Shown: piece by piece, positions 1 to 4,354 of the stretch
Layout: each line of letters starts with the position of its first letter
Numbering within the stretch: position 1 is the stretch's first letter
DNA from: JBFHNV01 sp965365655
GTDB lineage: Bacteria; Pseudomonadota; Gammaproteobacteria; HK1
Assembly (NCBI GenBank): GCA_965365655.1
Contig: CBDUCN010000349.1
Coordinates: 1 to 5,112, forward strand
Reading direction: 5' to 3'
DNA: 5,112 nt
Translations under genes and position numbers: made by a program
Notes under the pieces: generated by a model
Databases searched by the model: none
Seen by the model: only the letters and a program-made list of their open reading frames with translations
Told to the model about the DNA's origin: nothing

Positions 1-1313
1 CCTTCGTGCGCGTGCGCCTCGAGACGCCGGCCGGCGACGCGTGGGGCACCGCCGCGGAGATGCTCGCACCGAAGTGGTTCGACAAGAATCCGGCCCTCAC
101 CGACGGCGACAACGCGGATCAGCTCCGGCGCACGCTGCGCCTCGCCGCGGCGGCGTACGGCGCCGCGCCGGCGGCCAGCGCGTTCGGCCTCGCCGCGGGC
201 CCCGGACAGGAGGCCCGCGAGGCCGGCATCGCGGACGGCCTGCCGCCGCTGGCCGCCGGCTTCGGGCCGGCGCTCCTCGACCGCGCCGTGCTGGACGCGC
301 TGTGCCGCGCCGCGCGGGTATCGGTGTTCCAGGCGATGGCGGCGAACCTGCCGGGCGCGGACCTCGCAGCGATCGCGCCGGACCTCGCGCCGTTCGACAC
401 CGCGGCCTTCCTGTCGGCACTGAAGCCGCTGCCGGCGATCCACGCGCGGCACACGGTGGGCCTCCTGGACGCGCTCAGCGCCGGCGACGACGACGGCGCG
501 GACATGCCGCAAGACGGCCTGCCCACGACCCTGGAAGGCGCGATCGAGCGCTACGGCCATCGTTACTTCAAGCTCAAGATCGGCGGCGACCCGGATGCCG
601 ACCTCGAGCGCCTGCGACGCATCGCCGCGGTGCTGGACCGCGCGACCCGTTATCGCTACCACGTGACGCTGGACGGCAACGAGCAGTACGCCGACGCCGG
701 CGCGGTGGCGGCGCTCCTGGAGGCCATCGGCGCCGAACGGGGCTTGCGGCGCTTTCACGACGCGATCCGATTCGTCGAGCAGCCGCTCGCGCGCGAGCGG
801 GCGCTGGACGCGGACGTCGACGCGCTCGCGCGCATCAAGCCCGTGATCATCGACGAGTCCGACGACGCGCTGGACGCGTTCCCGCGCGCCCGCGCGCGCG
901 GCTACAGCGGCGTGTCCAGCAAGCAGTGCAAGGGGTTGTGGAAGGCCGCCGTGAACGCCGCGCGCTGCCGGCACTGGAACGACGCGCGCGGCGTGCCGCG
1001 CTACCTCGTGAGCGCGGAGGACCTGACCTGCCAGGGCGGCGTGAGCGTGCAGCAGGACCTCGCGCTCGCCGCGCTGCTCGGGATCCCGCACGCGGAGCGC
1101 AACGGCCACTTCTACGGTGGCGCGATGCCCGGCGCGTCCGACGCGGAGCACCGGGCCTTCCTGGCCGCGCACCCGGACCTGTACGAGTCGCTGCACGGCG
1201 CCCCGTCGCTGCGCATCCGCGACGGCGTCGTGTCGCTGCGCTCGCTGGACTGCCCGGGCTTCGCGCACGCCGCGGAGCCGGACTTCGAGACCATGACGGC
1301 ACCCGGCGGCTGA
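1..1313 (+). CDS. Enolase-superfamily (mandelate racemase/muconate lactonizing enzyme-like) protein, 5' truncated
   Basis: The reading frame is open from the window edge to TGA at 1311-1313. A GTG at position 6 could serve as a start, but the frame continues upstream with a Phe codon and the visible part opens inside the N-terminal capping domain, so the true start lies outside the window. Numbering from that GTG, the barrel carries the muconate-lactonizing-enzyme-type active site in order: K189-L-K191 (KxK, base pair of the second strand), D223 (in LDGN), E258 (in FVEQP) and D283 (in IDES) as Mg2+ ligands, and K306 (in SSKQCKG) as the opposite acid/base. A conserved-looking SAEDLTCQGG stretch follows at 336-345. 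Such enzymes abstract the proton alpha to a carboxylate and then racemise, epimerise, cycloisomerise or dehydrate. The full KxK...K set favours racemase, epimerase or cycloisomerase chemistry over a mandelate-racemase-type His/Asp dyad. The protein should be cytosolic. The substrate cannot be read from the sequence, and the informative upstream neighbours are not in the window. The family call is secure; the specific function is unknown. Confidence 0.9.
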   Translation, partial: FVRVRLETPAGDAWGTAAEMLAPKWFDKNPALTDGDNADQLRRTLRLAAAAYGAAPAASAFGLAAGPGQEAREAGIADGLPPLAAGFGPALLDRAVLDALCRAARVSVFQAMAANLPGADLAAIAPDLAPFDTAAFLSALKPLPAIHARHTVGLLDALSAGDDDGADMPQDGLPTTLEGAIERYGHRYFKLKIGGDPDADLERLRRIAAVLDRATRYRYHVTLDGNEQYADAGAVAALLEAIGAERGLRRFHDAIRFVEQPLARERALDADVDALARIKPVIIDESDDALDAFPRARARGYSGVSSKQCKGLWKAAVNAARCRHWNDARGVPRYLVSAEDLTCQGGVSVQQDLALAALLGIPHAERNGHFYGGAMPGASDAEHRAFLAAHPDLYESLHGAPSLRIRDGVVSLRSLDCPGFAHAAEPDFETMTAPGG

Positions 1314-1325
1314 GCGGCGCACTGC

Positions 1326-1350
1326 GCCGGCGCGCGGTCCGCGCGCCGGC
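1326..1350. terminator. GC-rich palindrome between convergent genes, probable bidirectional terminator
   Basis: Two 12-nt arms (GCCGGCGCGCGG at 1326-1337 and its exact complement at 1339-1350) flank a single T, so the transcript can fold into about 11 bp with a 3-nt loop in either direction. It begins 12 nt after the stop of the enolase-superfamily gene and lies 41 nt beyond the stop of the convergent regulator gene, where a shared terminator is expected. No T-tract follows on either strand, so it is not a textbook intrinsic terminator; it could act with Rho or protect 3' ends. Confidence 0.55.
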
Positions 1351-1371
1351 CGTCCGCCCCGGTAGCCTGGA

Positions 1372-1389
1372 CCTGAGCCTGAGCCCGAG
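1372..1389. repeat. Three tandem hexamers, CCTGAG CCTGAG CCCGAG
   Basis: Three adjacent 6-nt units, the third with one substitution, lie just before the stop codon of the minus-strand regulator gene. The array is short and may be chance in GC-rich DNA. No function is claimed. Confidence 0.3.
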
Positions 1390-1391
1390 TC

Positions 1392-1847
1392 TCAGTCGAG
1401 GTGGTAGCCCTGGAACTCCTTGACGGTGGACAGGCTGAGCAGGGTCTTCATCTGCGACACCGACGGGATCAGCGACAGCCGGTTCCGGTACAGCCTCTCG
1501 TAGTCCGCGGTGTTCCGCGCCGCGACGCGGATCAGATAGTCGAACTCGCCCGAGATCAGGTGACTCTCCAGCACCTCGGGCATCGCCTCGATCGCGTTCT
1601 CGAACGCGGTGAAGTCGTGCTTGCGCTGCGACGTCAGCTTCACCTCGATGAAGACCTGGATCTCCAGCCCCAGCGCGCGGCGATCGAGGCGGGCCGCGTA
1701 GTGGGTGATGACGCCGTCCTTCTCCAGCTTCTTCACGCGGCGGTGGCACGCCGACAGGGACAGGCCGATGCGTTCGGCAAGCGCACCCATCGAGATGCCG
1801 CCGTCGCGCTGCAGAATGGAAAGTATCTTGTGATCGGCCCTGTCCAC
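1392..1847 (-). CDS. Lrp/AsnC-family transcriptional regulator
   Basis: This encodes a 151-residue protein from a GTG start, a normal length for the family. Residues 2-50 form the winged helix-turn-helix: D-R-A-D-H-K-I-L-S-I-L-Q at the start is the usual family opening, and the recognition helix lies near S30-K43 (LSACHRRVKKLEKDG). Residues about 60-151 form the RAM (regulation of amino acid metabolism) domain, with the typical S-G-E-F-D-Y-L-I-R-V segment at 99-108 and N-R-L-S-L-I-P-S-V at 122-130, regions that in Lrp proteins take part in oligomerisation and effector binding. Proteins of this family form dimers to octamers or more, bend DNA, and usually respond to amino acids. An in-frame ATG 15 codons upstream (1892) would add residues unlike the family N-terminus and place the start inside the AT-rich control region, so it is rejected. 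The gene is divergent from the stress-protein/symporter unit and convergent with the enolase-superfamily gene. Likely targets are its own promoter and the divergent unit; the effector is inferred, not seen. Confidence 0.92.
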   Translation of the reverse strand: MDRADHKILSILQRDGGISMGALAERIGLSLSACHRRVKKLEKDGVITHYAARLDRRALGLEIQVFIEVKLTSQRKHDFTAFENAIEAMPEVLESHLISGEFDYLIRVAARNTADYERLYRNRLSLIPSVSQMKTLLSLSTVKEFQGYHLD

Positions 1848-1854
1848 GCAAACA

Positions 1855-1860
1855 TTTCCT
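1855..1860 (-). promoter_or_regulatory. Ribosome binding site deciding the GTG start of the Lrp-like gene
   Basis: On the minus strand AGGAAA lies 7 nt before the GTG at 1847-1845, an ordinary Shine-Dalgarno spacing. The alternative ATG at 1892-1890 is preceded by AT-rich sequence without a purine-rich site. Together with the family N-terminus this fixes the start at the GTG. Confidence 0.7.
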
Positions 1861-1882
1861 GAAAAAAGAAAATATGCACGCA

Positions 1883-1898
1883 ATATTTGCAAAAATAT
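1883..1898. promoter_or_regulatory. AT-rich inverted repeat, candidate Lrp-type operator
   Basis: ATATTT-GCAA-AAATAT is a perfect 6-bp inverted repeat with a 4-nt spacer, 16 nt in total. It overlaps a possible minus-strand -10 element, so binding there could autorepress the regulator gene. A second, overlapping dyad (GCAA-TAT-TTGC, 1880-1890) lies beside it. Lrp-family sites are typically degenerate AT-rich dyads of about 15 bp, which this resembles in size and composition. The assignment is by context only. Confidence 0.4.
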
Positions 1899-1957
1899 AT
1901 CGGCACGGCGAGCAATTGAAGAACTATTCCACCGCGAACGCCGCTACCCTGGGCGCA

Positions 1958-1976
1958 CGCCCGTCGCGGACGGGCG
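1958..1976 (+). other. Stem-loop in the leader of the universal stress protein gene
   Basis: CGCCCGTC at 1958-1965 and its exact complement GACGGGCG at 1969-1976 enclose a GCG loop, giving a stable 8-bp stem that ends 12 nt before the GGAGGAG ribosome binding site. No T-run follows, so it is not an obvious attenuator. It could stabilise the 5' end of the mRNA or, read as DNA, be a protein-binding dyad. Confidence 0.4.
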
Positions 1977-2001
1977 GCACGAGAAAACGGAGGAGAACCC
2001 C

Positions 2002-2436
2002 ATGTCCCTGACCTATGTCGTCGCCTACGACGGAAGCGACGCTTCCCGGCGTGCGGTCGACTACGCGCTGAACGCGGCGAAGAGCAGCGGCGCTGCGCTG
2101 CTCATCGCGTACGTGCTCGAGTGGTCGCCGTACAGCTTCCTGACGCCCGAGGAGCTCGACGAGCGGCACAAGCGCCGCGGCGAAGAGCTGGCGCGCGCCC
2201 AGCAGGCGGTGATCGACCCGCTGGTGAAGGAGCTGTCCGGCGCCGGTGTCACGATCGAGACCGCGATCAAGTACGGCCACGTCGCGGAGACGCTTTGCGA
2301 CATCGCGAGCGACCGGGGCGACGCGCAGCTGTTCGTCGGGCGCACCGGCCACGGCGGCGTCATGGCCCGCGTCTTCGGCTCGGTTGCCGGCACCCTCGCG
2401 CAGATCGCGCCGGTTCCCTGCACCATCGTTCCCTGA
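2002..2436 (+). CDS. Universal stress protein, UspA family, ATP-binding type
   Basis: This is a single-domain Usp protein of 144 residues, the normal length. It opens with a beta strand leading to Y9-D10-G11-S12-D13, where the Asp contacts the adenine in nucleotide-binding relatives such as MJ0577. The C-terminal third carries the full nucleotide motif G-2x-G-9x-G-S as G113, G116, G126 and S127, followed by the usual final strand V-P-C-T-I-V-P. The motif marks the ATP-binding subgroup rather than the E. coli UspA subgroup, which lacks it. Such proteins are cytosolic dimers; some bind and gate membrane transporters or channels. The ATG has a strong GGAGGAG site 6 nt upstream. The symporter gene follows after 18 nt with no terminator between them, so the two are probably cotranscribed and the protein may act on, or be induced together with, the transporter. 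The family call is firm; the partner is inference. Confidence 0.95.
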   Translation: MSLTYVVAYDGSDASRRAVDYALNAAKSSGAALLIAYVLEWSPYSFLTPEELDERHKRRGEELARAQQAVIDPLVKELSGAGVTIETAIKYGHVAETLCDIASDRGDAQLFVGRTGHGGVMARVFGSVAGTLAQIAPVPCTIVP

Positions 2437-2454
2437 CACCACGAGAGCACAATC

Positions 2455-3987
2455 ATGCAGCACAAGAGCAGGGTCGCCCTCGTGGCGGCGCTGGCGGGCT
2501 TCGCCGCGCCGGCAATGGCACAGTCCATCGACGAGACCGTGAACTCGCTGTTCGCGGCCGCCACCGGGTGGTTCGTCAGCTTCATCTTCAGCCCCTTCCC
2601 GGGCACCTCGTTCCCGTGGATCGTCGCCTGGCTGGTGGTCGCGGCCACGGTGTTCACCGTGTACTTCGGCCTGATCCAGTTCCGCGCGTTTCCGCACTCC
2701 ATCGCGCTGGTCAAGGGCGACTACTCCGATCCCGAGGACGCCGGTGAGGTCAGCCACTTCCAGGCGCTCGCCACCGCGCTGTCCGGCACGGTCGGGCTCG
2801 GCAACATCGCCGGCGTCGCGGTCGCCGTCGGCATCGGCGGCCCCGGGGCCACCTTCTGGATGATCCTCGCCGGGCTGATGGGAATGGCCTCCAAGTTCAC
2901 CGAGTGCACGCTCGGCGTGAAGTACCGCAACGAGTACGCGGACGGCACGGTCTCGGGCGGACCGATGTACTACCTGACCAAGGGATTCGCCGAGCGCGGA
3001 CTGCCCGGCGGCAAGGTGCTCGCGGTGCTGTTCTCGGTCTTCTGCATCCTCGGTGCGCTGGGCGGCGGCAACATGTTCCAGGCCAACCAGGCCCACCAGC
3101 AGATCGCGAGCATCGTCGGCGACTATCCGGGCTGGATCACCGGCGTGGTGTTCGCCGGCGTGGTGTTCGCGGTCATCGTCGGCGGCCTGAAATCGATCGC
3201 GCGCGTGACCGAGAAGGTGGTGCCGTTCATGGGCGTCATGTACGTCGGCGCCGCGCTCGTGATCATCTTCATGAACGCGGACAAGATCGGCTGGGCGTTC
3301 GGCCAGATCTTCGCCGGCGCCTTCACCGGCCTCGGCGTCGCCGGCGGCATGGTCGGCGCCCTGATCCAGGGCTTCAAGCGCGCCGCGTTCTCGAACGAGG
3401 CCGGCGTCGGCTCGGCTGCCATCGCGCACTCCGCGGTGCGCACCAAGGAGCCGATCACCGAGGGCTTCGTGTCGCTGCTCGAGCCGTTCATCGACACCGT
3501 CGTGATCTGCACGATGACCGCGCTGGTCATCATCATCACCGGCCAGCTCACCACCGATCCGGCGACCGGGAACTACATCACGGACGGCGGCACGATCGTC
3601 ACCGCCACCGGCGCGTCCGGCGTCGGACTCACGTCGGCGGCCTTCGAGAGCGCGTTCTCGTGGTTCCCCTACGTGCTCGCACTGGCGGTGATCCTGTTCG
3701 CATTCTCGACGATGATCTCGTGGTCCTACTACGGGCTGAAGGCCTGGACCTTCCTGTTCGGCGAAGGCAAGCAGAAGGAGATCGTGTTCAAGGTGATCTT
3801 CTGCATCTTCGTGATCATTGGCGCCGCGGCGAACCTGGGGCCGGTCATCGACTTCTCGGACGCGGCGATCTTCGCGATGGCCGTGGTCAACATCATCGGC
3901 CTCTATGCACTGATGCCGATCGTGAAGAGAGAGGTCAACAGCTACCTTGCCCGCCTGAAGAGCGGCGAGATCAAGAAGTACAAGTAG
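2455..3987 (+). CDS. Sodium:alanine/glycine symporter, AGCS family, with N-terminal signal peptide
   Basis: The 510-residue inner-membrane protein belongs to the alanine or glycine:cation symporter family (AGCS, LeuT-like fold), which imports alanine and/or glycine with Na+ or H+. Residues 1-22 look like a cleavable signal peptide: basic start (K4, R6), hydrophobic core and an A-M-A|Q cleavage site. Family hallmarks follow: E-V-S-H-F-Q-A-L near 98-105, S-G-T-V-G-L-G-N-I-A-G-V-A at 110-122, the signature G-G-P-G-A-T-F-W-M at 128-136, and F-S-N-E-A-G-V-G-S-A at 312-321, which lies in the substrate/ion-binding region of the family. Around ten or more hydrophobic helices are visible, and the protein ends in a lysine-rich tail (E-I-K-K-Y-K), probably cytoplasmic. 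The start is preceded by a weak GAGAG site 7 nt upstream, consistent with translation downstream of the stress-protein gene in an operon. A perfect hairpin follows 7 nt after the TAG. Family is near certain; alanine versus glycine preference and the coupling ion are not determined. Confidence 0.95.
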   Translation: MQHKSRVALVAALAGFAAPAMAQSIDETVNSLFAAATGWFVSFIFSPFPGTSFPWIVAWLVVAATVFTVYFGLIQFRAFPHSIALVKGDYSDPEDAGEVSHFQALATALSGTVGLGNIAGVAVAVGIGGPGATFWMILAGLMGMASKFTECTLGVKYRNEYADGTVSGGPMYYLTKGFAERGLPGGKVLAVLFSVFCILGALGGGNMFQANQAHQQIASIVGDYPGWITGVVFAGVVFAVIVGGLKSIARVTEKVVPFMGVMYVGAALVIIFMNADKIGWAFGQIFAGAFTGLGVAGGMVGALIQGFKRAAFSNEAGVGSAAIAHSAVRTKEPITEGFVSLLEPFIDTVVICTMTALVIIITGQLTTDPATGNYITDGGTIVTATGASGVGLTSAAFESAFSWFPYVLALAVILFAFSTMISWSYYGLKAWTFLFGEGKQKEIVFKVIFCIFVIIGAAANLGPVIDFSDAAIFAMAVVNIIGLYALMPIVKREVNSYLARLKSGEIKKYK

Positions 3988-3994
3988 CGCCACC

Positions 3995-4029
3995 CGCAGA
4001 CACCGGGGCGCTCCGCCCCGGTGTCTGCG
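3995..4029 (+). terminator. Perfect 16-bp hairpin closing the stress-protein/symporter unit
   Basis: CGCAGACACCGGGGCG (3995-4010) and its exact complement (4014-4029) enclose a CTC loop, a perfect 16-bp stem starting 8 nt after the symporter stop codon. The stem is far more regular than the surrounding DNA. It lacks a downstream T-tract, so it may be a tailless terminator or a 3'-end stabiliser. Confidence 0.75.
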
Positions 4030-4062
4030 CTCGCGCGCCGCGCTGTCGCCGCGGCGCCGGCG

Positions 4063-4082
4063 GCCGCCGACGAGTCGGCGGC
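4063..4082. repeat. Short GC-rich inverted repeat
   Basis: GCCGCCGA (4063-4070) and its exact complement TCGGCGGC (4075-4082) flank CGAG, giving an 8-bp stem with a 4-nt loop. It lies 34 nt beyond the symporter terminator hairpin and might be a second, backup termination or mRNA-end structure. Dyads of this size are frequent in such GC-rich DNA. Confidence 0.3.
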
Positions 4083-4288
4083 GCCCCGTCTCCCGCCCGT
4101 CCCCGCCTGCTGCCCGCGACCGCCGCGCGGGGCGCGCCGCATCACCCGCGCGGCCGCCGCCGGGCCAGCGGCCGGCGCAGCGGTGCGGCGGCATGCGTCG
4201 GTCTCGCAAGTGGTTGATTCATCGAGCAAGCAGGGGACCGCGTCTCCGGCCCGGCGAGCCGACGACGCGCAGGACGCGCCTCTTCACC

Positions 4289-4301
4289 ATGCTGCTAGCA
4301 T
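4289..4301. promoter_or_regulatory. Small dyad upstream of the SDR gene, possible operator
   Basis: ATGCT-GCT-AGCAT is a perfect 5-bp inverted repeat with a 3-nt spacer, about 53 nt before the SDR start codon. It overlaps a TAGCAT that resembles a weak -10 element, which would suit a repressor site. The dyad is short and this is a weak call. Confidence 0.2.
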
Positions 4302-4341
4302 TCCGCGCTCGCGGCCGGCGCCCGCCGTGCCGCCGCCCCCC

Positions 4342-4348
4342 GGAGGAG
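4342..4348 (+). promoter_or_regulatory. Ribosome binding site of the SDR gene
   Basis: GGAGGAG lies 6 nt before the ATG at 4355, the same sequence and spacing as at the universal stress protein gene. It selects this ATG over the in-frame ATG three codons later (4364). Confidence 0.75.
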
Positions 4349-4354
4349 AGCTTC

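Larger units (their letters stand above)
1848..2001. promoter_or_regulatory. Divergent regulatory region between the Lrp-like gene and the stress-protein/symporter unit
   Basis: This 154-nt gap must contain promoters for both directions. Positions about 1850-1930 are strikingly AT-rich in an otherwise GC-rich window, with A/T runs at 1860-1875 and 1882-1900 that would favour DNA bending and Lrp-type binding. Possible minus-strand -10 elements are TATATT (complement of 1894-1899) and CATATT (complement of 1871-1876). Neither has a convincing -35 element, and no clear sigma-70 promoter could be fixed for the plus strand. The 3' half (about 1931-2001) is GC-rich, holds a leader hairpin and ends with the strong ribosome binding site GGAGGAG at 1989-1995, 6 nt before the stress-protein ATG. 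Confidence 0.6.
4030..4341. other. GC-rich intergenic region without a credible gene
   Basis: About 310 nt separate the symporter hairpin from the SDR ribosome binding site. Open frames cross it on both strands, but their translations are low-complexity Ala/Arg/Gly/Pro-rich and lack ribosome binding sites or recognisable domains, so no gene is called. It holds a short hairpin (4063-4082) and a small dyad (4289-4301). The less GC-rich stretch around 4205-4230, with TTGATT at 4214-4219, and TAGCAT at 4296-4301 are the only promoter-like hints. They are not correctly spaced with each other, so no promoter is assigned. The SDR promoter is presumably here. Confidence 0.6.

Noticed and set aside
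847..1851. A 334-codon minus-strand frame spanning the regulator and the end of the enolase-superfamily gene.
   Set aside because: It overlaps two recognised genes in the wrong frame and is an Arg/Ala/Ser-rich shadow without a ribosome binding site.
1916..1950. A sigma-70 promoter for the stress-protein gene built from TTGAAG (1916-1921) and TACCCT (1945-1950).
   Set aside because: The spacer would be 23 nt, too long, and the -10 match is poor.
1924..4209. A 761-codon open frame on the minus strand across the stress-protein and symporter genes.
   Set aside because: It is antisense to two clearly recognised proteins. Its translation is low-complexity (Asp/His/Arg/Glu/Ala-rich), has no domain, and is the expected by-product of G/C-biased third positions.
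2904..4217. A 437-codon plus-strand frame overlapping the symporter.
   Set aside because: It is Arg/His/Gly-rich out-of-frame translation of the symporter, which has a full-length family match in its own frame.
3942..4229. A 95-codon minus-strand frame in the gap after the symporter.
   Set aside because: It crosses the terminator hairpin and the 3' end of the symporter, has Ala/Arg/Gly-rich composition and lacks a ribosome binding site.
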